DNA from: Erodium maritimum | Taxonomy: Eukaryota > Streptophyta > Magnoliopsida > Geraniales > Geraniaceae | Length of the DNA: 64,000 nt | Direction: 5' to 3' | Assembly: GCA_963921825.1 (NCBI GenBank) | Contig: OY997589.1 | Coordinates: 55,902,959-55,966,958 of the forward strand | Part shown: piece after piece, positions 11,992-22,888 of the stretch | Position numbering within the stretch: the stretch's first letter is position 1 | Layout: every line of letters begins with the position of its first letter | The notes under the pieces: model-generated | Databases searched by the model: none | Told to the model about the DNA's origin: nothing | The model's input: the letters and a program-made list of their open reading frames with translations, nothing else | Translations under genes and position numbers: made by a program

Positions 11992-12406
11992 TCAGGAAAG
12001 AACAACGGTGGGTTTGTAGTCAAAGACGACGACTTTTTCGAGGATGGGGATGAACATGTTAGAGAAATCGACATGGGCGGGATGAGCAATGTACTGGGCA
12101 ACTCCCTCGCAGCTCTCGAAGGTCGATTCGAAGATGTGAGTGTAACCCTGATGCATATTCTCGATGCTCACATCCTTGCCCCTGAACAAAATTCACCAAA
12201 ACCCAATTGGTAGCTGAAGCGATTCAATCCAAATATAGGTTAGATTGAAGAAGATGATGAAGTTACCAGTGGAAAGATTTCATGGGTTCAATGAGATTCA
12301 CGAGGTTGGCGTAGCCTTTGATGAGCTCTTCGATCTGGGCAGCTGGGATCTCGTCTTTGAATTTGGCTAGCAATACATGCTTCACCAATCCCTTTGCTTC
12401 CTCCAT
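11992..12406 (-). CDS. HS1: HS1-like stress-responsive A/B-barrel (Dabb) protein
   Basis: There are two exons. Exon 1 is 12406-12267 (start ATG at 12406-12404), the intron is 12266-12182 (GT...AG), and exon 2 is 12181-11992 (stop TGA). The joined frame is 330 nt, giving 109 aa, the same length as Arabidopsis HS1 (At3g17210). Exon 1 starts MEEAKGLVKHVLLAKFKDEI and ends MKSFHW. Exon 2 continues GKDVSIENMHQGYTHIFEST and includes AQYIAHPAHVDF and VVVFDYKP. This is the single Dabb dimeric alpha+beta barrel. The Arabidopsis protein is a small heat-stable dimer reported to have antifungal activity; no signal peptide is seen. The splice phase (2) restores the Trp codon across the junction. The gene looks intact. 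A transposon begins just beyond its TATA box. Confidence 0.95.
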
Positions 12407-12506
12407 TCCTCAAATCACCGGAACCTTCGGTCTTCTCCAATTCTCTTCCTCTTCGTCTGCAACTGCAACTGGATCGTCAACTCAACCGCTTGTCAAACTC
12501 TATCCT

Positions 12507-12516
12507 CTATATAAAC
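12507..12516 (-). promoter_or_regulatory. TATA box of HS1
   Basis: GTTTATATAG on the minus strand, about 100 bp upstream of the HS1 ATG. This implies a short 5' leader of roughly 70 nt. It is the only good TATA element between the gene and the MULE edge. Confidence 0.65.
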
Positions 12517-12526
12517 GAGAATAAAC

Positions 12527-12541
12527 AAACGGCGTCGTTTT
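12527..12541. promoter_or_regulatory. Palindrome-like AAACGGCGTCGTTTT motif next to the TATA box
   Basis: A near-perfect inverted repeat lies 11 bp upstream of the HS1 TATA box and immediately before the MULE edge. Similar AAACG(A/G)CGTCGTTT elements occur in plant promoters and in some transposon ends. Whether it belongs to the promoter or to the transposon is not decided. Confidence 0.35.
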
Positions 12542-12662
12542 TACAATCCTAGCTATGAGTTATTTTCATCTTGATAACTTCTATTCGTGGCAACTCAATT
12601 TGTGGAAAAAAACATTACCCCATTTTCTCACAAAATAATCAAATTGTTCCTTTTAACTTTCA

Positions 12663-13885
12663 GAGGTGAAATCGGCTACAAACTCCTCTTAACCTAAAAA
12701 CTAGAGAACCAATCCTAGCCACACACACCTAACATCCAACATTCCACATGATGCCACATCACCACCCCAATTTCATCCAAATTCACGCCAATGTCATCCT
12801 TTCTCACACAAGCAAGGGCATAATTGTAAAAGCATGGTGCCATGTGGACAAGTGTCCATTTTTTTTCACCAATTCACTAATTTAATATTTCCCGATTCGT
12901 TTGAACTCCGATTAGCTTCAAACTTGCGCCAATATTTTTATTTTTTCAAGGGCTTTAAATCAAGATCAATCATGAATATATTTTGAAGCACGAAAATAAA
13001 AAAAGGTATATTGGAGTGATAAAAAAATGTTGAGTGTTGATAAATCTTCACTAATAAATGTTTTATATCAGAGGTATCAAACTAGTGCTAAATGTTGATA
13101 AAAACATATACTGAGGTGATAAAAACCATGTTCAATTTTGATAATAAGTGTGATAAACTAATCATGATCAGTTTTGGAGAATGGGGTGATAAAACCAGTG
13201 TAGAGTGTTGATAAAACCAGTGTAAAGTGTTGATAAAAACAGAGCAAAGTGTTGATAAAAATTAGACAGATATAATTTCTTTAAAAACCAGCCCCGAAAT
13301 AAAAAAAAAATCGTGCTTCAAAAAAACCATGTGATGGGGATGATAAAACACACGTAATTGAATGATAAACCTAGTGTTTAGTGTTGATAAAACTAGTGTT
13401 CATAAAAAGCACGCGATGAGGTGATAAAAACATGATCAGTTTTGGAAAATGAGATGATAAAACCAGTGTAAAGTGTTGATAAAATCAGTGTAAAAGTGTT
13501 GATAAATCCAGAGCAAAGTGTTGATAAAAATTACCCAGATTTTTTTAAAAAAAAAAATCAACACCGAAATAATTTTTTTTTCGTGCTTCAAAATATATTC
13601 ATGACTGATCTTGATTTAAAGCCCTTAAAAAAAAAACTAATGGCGCAAGTTTGAAGCCAATCGGAGTTCAAACGAAGCGGGAAAAATTAAATTAGTGAAT
13701 AGATTAAAAAAAATAACATGATAGTTTTACTAAAAAGCCCTTACCACTTATTAAAAAGTGCTGTTTTTTTGCAGTCAACAAGTCAACTACTCAATTACAT
13801 CTCATCCATCCATTCTTAAAATAGATGGCTTAGATTGGTTCTCTAGTTTTTAGGTTAAGACATGGTTTGTATTTGATTTCTCCTC
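12663..13885. mobile_element. Foldback MULE-like element 1, TSD TAACTTTCA
   Basis: The element starts GAGGTGAAATC and ends GATTTCTCCTC. It is flanked by an exact 9-bp duplication TAACTTTCA at 12654-12662 and 13886-13894. Each end carries a long inverted arm of about 300 bp: CAAACTTGCGCCAAT on the left pairs with its complement on the right, as does the TTTTGAAGCACGAAA block. Between the arms (about 13010-13560) lie tandem units built on GTGTTGATAAAA. A 9-bp duplication and long TIRs point to Mutator-like mobility. No coding capacity is visible. A longer relative is at 46419-48180. Confidence 0.85.
13010..13560. repeat. Tandem core of foldback element 1
   Basis: Short units such as AGTGTTGATAAAACCAGTGT repeat with variation, mixed with GATGATAAAA-type blocks. 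The core reads as expansion of a few 20-60 bp units inside the hairpin arms. Confidence 0.75.
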
Positions 13886-14399
13886 TAACTTTCAAACCCC
13901 AAATACCCTATTAAAACCTTATCTTCATTTATTTTTTTTATTTTTTTTTGTTTTTTTTCTCATTCATTTATTTAAATTTATTTAAAAAATCATATTTTTT
14001 GTTTTTATTTTTATTTTTATAAAAATCTGTTTTTAATTTTTAAATTCAGTTTTTATATTATTTAAATCAATATTATTTTAAAATTTCAGTTTTTATTTTT
14101 TGAAATCATCTTTATTTATTTTTAGTTCCTCTTTCAAATAAAAACAAAACAAAAACAGAATTCCTTCTTCAACCTCAAAACACATTCATGCTGTTCGTTT
14201 CAAATTCCAAATTCATTTATACTATATATGCTTCTTTTTAGATAGGCTAAAAATTTATTACGCATTCGTTCTACAAAAAACAGTAGTATAAAGCAAGAAA
14301 ATAGTCCTTAAACAAAGACCGTTTCCTCAGATCAATACAACTACAAGAGCGAAACATATACCAAAACAGACCCTAAGCAAGACACAAACAAAAGACACC

Positions 14400-15430
14400 G
14401 CACAAAGCCCCCTACCTTGCCTACGTCCTACTCGGGTTCAGGCACAGAAAACGGTTAGATGCCGAAATAGGGATTAAAGCTTTTCCTGAAGATGCATTAG
14501 GGATAGCCTCGGCCTCACTATCGTCGACATCCACCCCAACATGCTGCGGAGCTTGTTCAAGCATTAAAGGAGCAAAATCAAAAGACTTTTTTACCAACTT
14601 TCGTGCTAAAACTCCAACCACCCGAGCTATCCTTCTTGGCAATATCTACAATAAAGCTTCCCGAATTTCCTGCTCTATCAGCAGAAGTTTTAGCTCTTGT
14701 CTAATAGAAAACTGTTGGAGGAGCAATCATCTTTGATTGGCCCTTCTTAGGACGACCACGTTTTTTTTAACGACATTGCTGTAAATCACAGTGACTGGCT
14801 TCGGAGGTTGAAGGAGAATCTTCTTCCACAGGCTAGTTTGGTGGTCCCCAACTGAAGCACCAGCCTCATTTCGAGTTCCAACATCCAAAACCGATCACAA
14901 CGGAGTAAGGCCATTTTGTTCCCCAAAAGCCTCCTTTTGGGATTCATGTCCAAAGCCCAACAAATGGCCCAAATGAGCCTGCTGACTAATCGAAAGGGCC
15001 TGAGCAAGGCCCTCAGAAGAATGGTCTTGGGCCACAGCTACTCGATCTTGGACCTCATCCCTCTGCCCTGAACGACGCAAAGAGTTGTTAATGTCAAAAC
15101 CAAAACCAAAAATTTCAATACCGTACAGACTGGTTTCAAAACCCTAAAGTCTTTTAAATCAAAAGTATAGAAGGGATGAAGAAGGAGCCGCTCCAGATCT
15201 GCTCGACCGTATGTTTTTAAGGTTGTAGAGGAGGTGGTCGGAGGCGAACTTGTCGGGAGGAGGAGTGGCGAGCACGAGGAGGACGTTCCAGATCTACATC
15301 GCCGAGTTCTCTGGAAGCTTCTATGGACGATGTCGGACCGAGCAGAGTAGCTCCTCCAACGATCTACCACCGTCGCCGGATTTGAAGTTCTCTGGCTCCG
15401 ATTTGCAAGCCAGCTTTGGCGAACCAGTCA
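14400..15430. other. GC-richer segment inside the MULE, possible captured or retroposed sequence
   Basis: This stretch is much less AT-rich than both flanks. Minus-strand frames at 14421-14642, 14786-15007 and 15038-15370 do not join. A basic KRGRPKKGQ block (about 14735-14765, minus) resembles an AT-hook. No family is recognised. It may be a captured gene fragment or a retroposon remnant. Confidence 0.4.
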
Positions 15431-15990
15431 TGATAGATGAGGATTTGAAAGAGATTTACTCTACTATTCTTTTCAATATTTTTTTATATAATATTTCAAT
15501 TATTTTCTAATTTATTAAAAACAAAATATGAAATTTATTTATTATTTAATTGAATAAAAAACAAATAAGGGTATTTTGGAAAATAGTTAAGCAATTACAA
15601 AATTAATATTACTACTAATTAAAAAAAGTAATGATTGATTATAAGAAATTAATTGAAATTAAAATTGAGGTTTTAAAAAATAATTCCAATAAAAATAATG
15701 AAAAGGAATAAATATTAGAATATATAGTTAATTAGTTTAAAAATATATATATATACCTTAAAAATTTTAAATTAAAAATAAAATATTGATTTTTTAAATA
15801 AAATATTATTTTTTTAAAATAAATTCTAATTTTTATAAAATAAAAAAAACTTATTTTTTGACAATAAATAAATAAAAAGAAATTTTTTAAAACCAATGGA
15901 ATTCTTATGAAAATTTGACTATTAGTGAGGGGTATTTTGGACCTTTTAAGTGTCTTGGATGGAAAATGGATAGGAAGTTGACAGTAGGTA
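15431..15990. other. AT-rich non-coding tract
   Basis: This is mostly A/T homopolymer-like sequence that belongs to the MULE interior. No gene is visible. Confidence 0.6.
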
Positions 15991-16298
15991 CTAAAGTGAA
16001 ACGAAATGGCATTATAGGGTATTGAGGTGCCACAAATGAAAGTTAGGCTATTGAGGTGAAAATAACTCATAGTTAGGGTATTGAGGTGAAAATAACCTTA
16101 AAAATAAAATTCAATCAGAACCGGCCGTGAATTTTGAGCATGCACAGTGTTCGCGGTTCAAGATTTACGATTTAGTGAATGATGAATCGCAAATCGCATG
16201 TTGCAACATATGGGTTCACTCACTTCCGACTCATTAAATAGTGAATCAGAGTCGTGAGTCGTTAATGGTGCAGTTCATAAGTCACGTCCGCCTAATCA

Positions 16299-17229
16299 GA
16301 GCATACCACGTGGCAGCTTGCGAGGCAAGTCGATCATTGCTCTGCTAACGGTTATTTTTTCTAATTAAAAAATCTGAAACAACATTAAAAAAAAATTCAA
16401 GTTTTACCATCTATAAAACCTCTCATCCCATTAATTTATCCACCAACAATTTCTCTTCATCTCAAAATTTTCTATCCTAAATTCCACTTCCAACAAATTT
16501 ACATTCCAATCGTTTTTTTAGTTATGGATGAAGTCGATCCGCCATCCCACCCAACGCAAACATAAATTGTTTTCTAAAGTCCAAGAAGGTGCTCGAAAAG
16601 ATATTGAACGAATTTTTGGAGTCCTCCAACCACGGTGGTACATAATTTTTCGACCCACTCATGTTCGGGACATGAGCTCGTTGGCTGATATCATGCACAT
16701 TTGTATCATTCTACACAACATGATTGTAGAGGATGAACGCGACTGGTACGAACAAGGAGCTAAAGAATGGTATTACGAGACCCCTCTGGACATACCTAAT
16801 CGGACACTACGTGAACGATGGCACCAAGAAGGGCTCATCTGCTACCAACAATACATAATCGTTCGATCAGGGGTCCGAAATGATAACACCCATCGACAAC
16901 TCCAAATTGACATTGTTGAGCACATATGAGATCACTTTGGATCAAATTACGAAGCAGACAAGTAACAAAACTCCACCCTTCATTCTTTCTCTCTAAAACA
17001 ATTGTACTGTCGATTAATGTAGTTAATTTATTTTATTAGTAATTTATTTTCTTCAATTAAATTTAATCTTCTTTAGTATTTACTGTATTTAATAAATTCA
17101 GCAAAATAATATTAAGTATACAATCAGCATCCAATCCAGCTAACAAGAATTCCTAGTGAACCCTTATTATGAACCCCACATTGTGGAAGAGTTTCAGATT
17201 CCCAATGACCCCCAACACTATACATGCTC
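16299..17229 (+). mobile_element. Internally deleted PIF/Harbinger element (edges tentative)
   Basis: It keeps a TATA box (16412-16418), a start codon region at 16524 and the C-terminal third of a Harbinger transposase. Proposed ends are GAGCATACCACG on the left and, in reverse complement, GAGCATGTATAGTG on the right, with TCA and TTA as imperfect 3-bp target duplications. The GAGCAT start agrees with the Harbinger at 43744. The ends are weakly matched, so the borders are uncertain. Confidence 0.5.
16528..16929 (+). pseudogene. PIF/Harbinger DDE transposase, C-terminal fragment
   Basis: The 133-aa frame includes KVQEGARKDIERIFGVLQPR (carrying the family's third acidic residue) and IMHICIILHNMIVEDERD. 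These correspond to the last third of DDE_Tnp_4 transposases. The same blocks occur in the longer transposase at 50955-52235. The first two catalytic Asp regions are missing: a promoter and start codon are joined directly to the C-terminal part, so this is an internal deletion product. Confidence 0.85.
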
Positions 17230-17770
17230 TTAAAAGCCGTGAGAACCCATCTCGAATATTTATTTAAAAATAGATGGATGAGATACAAACCTTATAGATT
17301 TTTAGTTGCTGACTTTATAAACAACACACTTTGGTAAGTGTGGTGGAATTTAAATAAAAAAAAATTGGAGACAACATAAATGTGATCACCTAGAGGCAAG
17401 AAATTTATTGACTCGGAACACTATTTTTATCAATTGTATTCAGAACTTTTATCACCACACACGCTACTTGGATGCAAGAGATTTATCAGTTGAGAACACT
17501 ACTTTTACCAATTGTATTAAAAAAAATTATAAATTAAAAATGTTTATCAACTCGGAACAATACTTTTATCAACTAGAAACATTCATTAGCACATACGCTA
17601 CCCCTAGATGCAAGAAATTTACTAACTCAGAACATTAATTTTATCAATTAGAAATATTGGTAGACTTTGCGTATTAACTTTACTCGCCTTTACTAGACCA
17701 TCATGGATGGTAAATCACACCAATTGCACAAACACTTGAATTCTTATCTTATATGCATTATTCCCCTTTC
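17230..17770. repeat. Degenerate short repeats, non-coding
   Basis: A block like TTTTATCAATTGTATTCAGAAC recurs from about 17400 to 17660 with variation, alternating with GATGCAAGAAATTTA-like pieces. No gene is seen. Confidence 0.5.
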
Positions 17771-18469
17771 ATTGCTTGCTCTTTTTAAATATGCAAGCAA
17801 AACCGAATTTAATGAACTTAACGCCCAAATGTCACCCCGACAATGCCGATCGCTCCCAAGCTTCCCAATTACTCGACATTGTCAACAATGGGCCTGGAAA
17901 GGCCCGATTCGCACGGCTCGGCGAATATGCCCGGGATCGGAAAACGCCCTTTCGGGGCTCCGAAAATTCCCACTTTTGTTTCTACAACCCTAATATAATT
18001 CGCGTGTTCCAACGCATTCGACGGAAGCAATTTCCGATGTCCGAGCGATTTAATTCGCGTTTAAAGTTTCTAACCCAAATTTCTGAAATCTCACAATTTC
18101 ATTCTATAATTCGTTCCGGGTGCGAATTATCGACTCGGAGATCATTCAAAACCACCGGAACACGAAAAACCCGAGGCCCTACCAAGTGGGCTCCACACGG
18201 CCCCACTGGAAAACGCTCATTTTCGCCCCAAAACGTTCCTAACGAACCCCAAACCTCAACCATTCATCTTTAAACCAATTCTAACCAAAACCCTAGAATT
18301 CAAACGTGTCAAAACGAGAAAAAGACGGGTTCTTACCATAGGGAACGTTGAGAGAATGACGATTACGCAAGAAAAGAGGCGATCCAACGATCGGATCGTC
18401 GATAAAACCCTAAATTCCAACACTATCTTCTCTTTTCCTCTTCTCCTTCTTCTCTCTTCTTTATCTCTC

Positions 18470-18526
<57 letters not shown>

Positions 18527-19102
18527 AATGGCTGACCCTCTCTCCTTTCTTCTCATTTTAATTTGTTTTAAAAATCAAACACACACCAAAAACACAAAAA
18601 TACCCCATTCCTTTTGTCTTTTAGTTCAAAGTCCAAGGGCACATTAGTCCTTTCAACTCCCTTCCACCACTTTTATGACAAGTGTCAAGTGGATCCCACT
18701 AGTTAGCTTTATAGATATTTTTCAGTCAGATTCGCGAAATTCGGCAGTCTCGGGCCCCGTGCGGGCACATTTTCCAAGAATTTATGAGATTTTGCGTGCT
18801 ACAGGAAAACGGTCCAACTAAGACCGCTGTAGCGACGACTAAGCTTTTTGGATCCAAATCGGGCCTCGAACGGACCAAAACGTCGCTCGGTTGACTTTTT
18901 CTACAAAAAGTCAACTTTTCCCGAATTGGTCAAAAAGTTGCCCTGAGTCACCCAGAACTCACTTTGGTCGATATCGGGGTCAACTTAAGTCCGATATGAA
19001 CCTCGGGGTCAATTTTAGGTTCATTTAGGTGTCTGTCCCAAAATTTTAAATTTTTCCGTTTTTCCGCCGATTGACAGGCGTTGACCAAGAGCGGTCCTTA
19101 CA
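17770..19102 (-). repeat. Gypsy family G LTR fragment
   Basis: This is homologous, in minus orientation, to the first 1.3 kb of the family G LTRs. It ends (plus strand) in CGGTCCTTACA, the LTR terminus. The other end is truncated near 17770. The 165-aa frame at 17776-18273 is a chance frame in this LTR. Confidence 0.8.
18475..18525. repeat. (TC)n microsatellite
   Basis: About 25 uninterrupted TC units inside the LTR fragment, at the position where other family members have short GA/TC-rich runs. Confidence 0.95.
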
Positions 19103-19495
19103 GTTCTTATAAAGTTGGATTATTTTTAGGTTCATATAAAATTGATAGTGGACCTAAAAGACATACGTAGTCTGCAAGTCATAATTGGCCTTTACCAGTA
19201 TATTACGACTATCCAAGTCATATGAATATCGATAATCTAATACAATCTTTGTTCGTAGATATGTTAATCCATTTGCTGCTTGATATCTATATCGAACATA
19301 AGGCATAAACTCGTCACCCCTATTATATCCAATTAGTTTCTTGATGTCAAAGAGATTGTGAGTGATAACTCTTACTTATCACATGGCCTAAAGATCTTAT
19401 CCATATAGTATATTAATAAGGATACAACTCTACTCAATCATCCACGCTTCTCATATAGGTGACTTTAAGTATAATCATAATAGTTTATGTAATTT
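19103..19495. repeat. Left part of a split LTR-like repeat
   Basis: AT-rich non-coding sequence without a gene. It is the target of the Gypsy insertion at 19496 and appears to continue at 37662-37686 and 41896-42300. That right part ends TCAACA followed by a candidate polypurine tract (minus: CGGGAGAAT). It is interpreted as an old Copia-type LTR. Confidence 0.45.
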
Positions 19496-21111
19496 TGTAA
19501 GAACCGCTCCCGGTCAACGCCAGTCAAATCGGCGAAAAACAGGAAAATTTAAAAAATTTGGACAGACACTTAAATGAACCCAAATTTGACCCCGAGGGTC
19601 ATACCGGACTTAATTTGACCCCGATATCGACCAAAGTGAGTTCCGGGGGACTCAGGGCAACTTTCTGACCAATTTGGGAAATGTTGACTTTTCGTTGGAA
19701 AAATCAACCGAGCGACGTTTTGGATCCAAAAAGCTTAGCCGTCGTCCCAGCAGTCTTAGTTGAGCCGTTTCCTTGTAGCCCGTGAAGTTTCGTAATTTCT
19801 TGGAAAAAGTGCCCGTTCGGGGCCCGAGAGGGTCGAATTTCGCGAATCTGACTGAAAAATATCTAGGAGATATTTTCCAAAAGGCGTGGGATCCATCTTG
19901 CCACATGTCACCAATGTGGTGGTGTTAGGTAACATTGAACAAAACAAAAGATGGAAAGGTGGTGTTAGTTTTGTAAATATGATAAAGGTGGTGTTTTTGA
20001 AAAAATGCAAAAGATGAGCCAAACGGTGATGTTCGGCCATATTGGAAAAAAAAAATGGGTTTTTAGAGAGAGAAAATAGAGAGAGAAGGAGAAGGAGAAG
20101 AAGAGAAAAAAGAGAAGGGGGTGTTTGGAGTTTTGGCTTTTCCCGTCGATCAAGCCGTTGGATCGTCTCAACGATAGAAGAATCGAGTTCACACCGTCAC
20201 TCTACGGTGAGCACCTAACCGATTTTCGTTTTGTTAAGTTTGAATTTTAGGGTTTGAGTTTAAACGATTCAAATATGGTTGGGTTTTGGTTAGAATTGGT
20301 TTAAAGATGAGAGGTTGAGGTTTGGGGTTCGTTAGGAACGTTTTGGGGCAAAAAGGGAATTTTTCCATTGTGGCCGTGTGGGGCCCACATGCCCGGGTAT
20401 CGGGTTTTCGTGTCCGGGTGGTTTAGTACGTTCTCCAAGTCGTTAATCCACACCCGAATTGAAATTTGGAATTAAATTGTGAAAGTTGTAATTGACGGGT
20501 TTAGAAACTTTAAACGCGAATTAAATTACTCGGAAGTCGGAATTTGATTCCGTCGAATGCCTAGGAACCCTTGAATTATTCTAAGACCGTAGAAACGAAA
20601 ACGAGAATTTTCGGAGCCCCGGAAGGGCGTTTTCAAAACTCGGGCAGATTCGCCATGTCGCGCGAATCGGGGTTTTCCGAGCCCATTATCGACAATGTCG
20701 AGTAATTGGGAAGTTTGGGAGTGATCGACATTGTCGGGGTTGAGTTTGGGCATTTAATTCTTTAAATTCGGGTTTTGCTTGCTTACTTAAAAAGTGTGTT
20801 AATTGTAATAATTGTAGACCGTATCGCCTACCGTGGAAAGAGGAGGCTAAGCGGGAAATTTAAAAAATTGCCGGAGAGCGAGCATTGGTTGTGACACGCT
20901 TCACGAGGTAGGGAAAAGTAGCCGGATCTCGGCCCTGATTAGGGAAAGTTAACAGTAGAATTTCATGTGACACCGGGGTGTCGTGGGTTAAGTAGGTTTA
21001 TCGAATATTAGGAAGGCAGGTGACACCGGGTAGTGTCGTATGATACGAGAACGTAGCGAACATTAGAAATGCATGTGACACTTAGTAGTGTCGTAGGAGC
21101 AGTGAACTTAT

Positions 21112-21447
21112 CGATATTAGAATTACTGGAGGCATATGACCATGCCCGGAGGTTGATTGTGAAACTGTTGATATTAGAATTACTGGAGGCATATGACCAT
21201 GCCCGGAGGTTGATTGTGAACTGTTGATATTAGAATTACTGGAGGCATATGACCATGCCTGGAGGTTGATCGTGTAACTGTTGATATTAGAACTGCTGGA
21301 GGCATATGACCATGCCCGGAGGTTGATTGTGAATTGTTGATATTAGAATTACTAGAGGCATATGACCATGCCCGGAGGTTGATCGTAAAACTGTTGATAT
21401 TAGAATTGCTGGAGGCATTGGTTATGCCCGGAGGTTGATTGTGTAAT
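21112..21447 (+). repeat. 56-57 bp tandem repeat, six units (LTR)
   Basis: Units share CTGGAGGCATATGACCATGC and CGGAGGTTGATTGTG. The same six-unit array is at about 35925-36245 in the 3' LTR. Confidence 0.9.
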
Positions 21448-21450
21448 TTG

Positions 21451-21900
21451 TGTCTTGGGTGGCCATGAGAGCCCGTATTACTGTTGTGTCTTGGGTGGCC
21501 ATGAGAGCCCGTGTTTTACTGTTGGTGTCTTGGGTGGCCATGAGTGCCCGTGGGGTTGTTGAGCCCGTGAGTTATTGTCGGTGTGTCTTGTGTGTCCGTG
21601 AGTGCTGTGGGGTTGTTGAGCCCGTGAGTTACTGTTGGTGTGTCTTGGGAGACCGTGAGTACCCGTGGGGTTGTTGAGCCCGTGAGTTACTGTTGGTGTG
21701 TCTTGGGTGGCCGTGAGTGCCCGTGGGGTTGTTGAGCCCGTGTTTTACTGTTGGTTTGTCTTGGGAGGCCGTGAGTTCCCGTGGGGTTGTTGAGCCCGTG
21801 AGTTACTGTTGGTGTGTCTTGGGAGGCCGTGAGTGCCCGTGGGGTTGTTGAGTCCGTGTTTTACTATTGGTGTCTTGGGTGGCCATGAGTGCCTGTGGAG
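21451..21900 (+). repeat. Second LTR minisatellite
   Basis: Units of about 37-58 bp share TGTCTTGGGTGGCC and GTGGGGTTGTTGAGCCCGTG. About eight copies alternate in two length classes. Confidence 0.85.
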
Positions 21901-21989
21901 TGTTGAACATGTGTTGTTGCTGTTTGTTGAACTTTGCTTGTGATTGTGGTTACCTGAGGTTGGAAACCCGACTTTGTGTCGGGGAAGTT

Positions 21990-22260
21990 GTGTGGTGTGG
22001 CTAGCCTCCCGAATAGGATCGGGGGAAGCGGAGAGGTTGTGGGCTAGCCTCCCGACTGGGATCGGGAGAAGAATTGCGAGGTTGGTGGTATGGCTAGCCT
22101 CCCGACTGGGATCGGGGGAAGCGGAGAGGTTGTGGGCTAGCCTCCCAACTGTGTGTCGGGAGAAGTTTCGTGGTTTGCGCGGGTGTGGCTAGTCACCCGA
22201 CTGAGATCGGGGGTAGGGAGAGGTTGTGGGCTAGCCTTCCGACTGAGATCGGGAGAAGTT
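21990..22260 (+). repeat. Third LTR minisatellite
   Basis: Units share GGCTAGCCTCCCGACTGGGA and GAGAGGTTGTGGG. About five or six copies are here. The 3' LTR array (36810-37020) has fewer, so unit number differs between the two LTRs. Confidence 0.85.
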
Positions 22261-22876
22261 GCGCGGCAGGTCGATCGCCTGACCTGACAGGGATCGGTAA
22301 AGGGCGAGAGAGAGAGATGGGGTTACTGAGCAGCTGGCGTGCGATCCTTTGTGATCTTTGTTGTTTTGTGGTTGTCTGTCGTGTCTTTGGAGGAGGTCGT
22401 CAATCGTTGTGTCAGGTCTACATTTCGTGTCTGAGTGTTGAGTCGGTTGAGGAAAGTAACAGTGCGTGTGTGTCGGTCGGGTTACTTGAGTTGGGGATGG
22501 TGATCCCCGGTGTTTGGGTTGTTGTTGGTGTTACCGACATTGTCTGCTAAGTATGTCGTAGTCAGTATGTTATCCGTGGTGGTGAGCGAACGCTCACCCC
22601 TAGCTGCTTTTCCTACAGGTACCGGTCGCAGGTTGGACTAGGTGAGCTTCCGAAGCTTGAAGAGCTAGGAGCGGGATTCTGGGTTTACTTTTGAGTCTAG
22701 CGACGTATACCTTGCTTTTTTTCCACTTGTTGGGACGTACTTTTAAGTTGTAAATATTTATTTTGATGAACAATGGTGATTTTAAAGTGATTTTATTTAA
22801 AAGGTTTCAAAATGTTTTATTGTTTTAAACGTTCGCGTCCCGAGTTCGGTTTTACTGAAATTGGGGCGTGACAGCT

Positions 22877-22888
22877 TGGTATCAGAGC
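22877..22888 (+). other. Primer-binding site, initiator tRNA-Met
   Basis: TGGTATCAGAGC, 3 nt after the 5' LTR. Confidence 0.95.

Larger units (their letters stand above)
12540..16110. mobile_element. MULE-like element, split by a nested foldback element
   Basis: The left end (about 12550) reads CCTAGCTATGAGTTATTTTC. The right end (about 16110, reverse complement) reads CCTAACTATGAGTTATTTTC, and both continue into related subterminal sequence with TGGCA(A/C)CTCAAT. On the right a block like GGTATTGAGGTGAAAATAAC recurs. The same kind of ends, with repeated 'TTAGGGTAGTGAGGTG', flank the MULE at 58105-59526, which has a clear 9-bp target duplication. Exact edges and duplication could not be fixed here. 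Inside are an AT-rich tract (13900-14130), a GC-richer segment (14400-15430) and a second AT-rich tract. The net length without the nested insertion is about 2.3 kb. No transposase is visible. Confidence 0.65.
19496..22873 (+). repeat. 5' LTR of Gypsy family G
   Basis: This is 3,378 bp, from TGTAAG to GTGACA. It carries three internal minisatellites. Open frames inside (for example 20526-20753, 21450-21677, 22170-22550) are repeat-driven and do not match the element's coding order. Confidence 0.95.

Noticed and set aside
17776..18273. 165-aa open frame
   Set aside because: It lies fully inside a Gypsy family G LTR fragment. Equivalent frames in the other LTRs are broken, and no domain is seen.
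21112..22260. CRISPR-like regular repeats
   Set aside because: Units are contiguous minisatellites inside a plant LTR, with no unique spacers and no cas genes.
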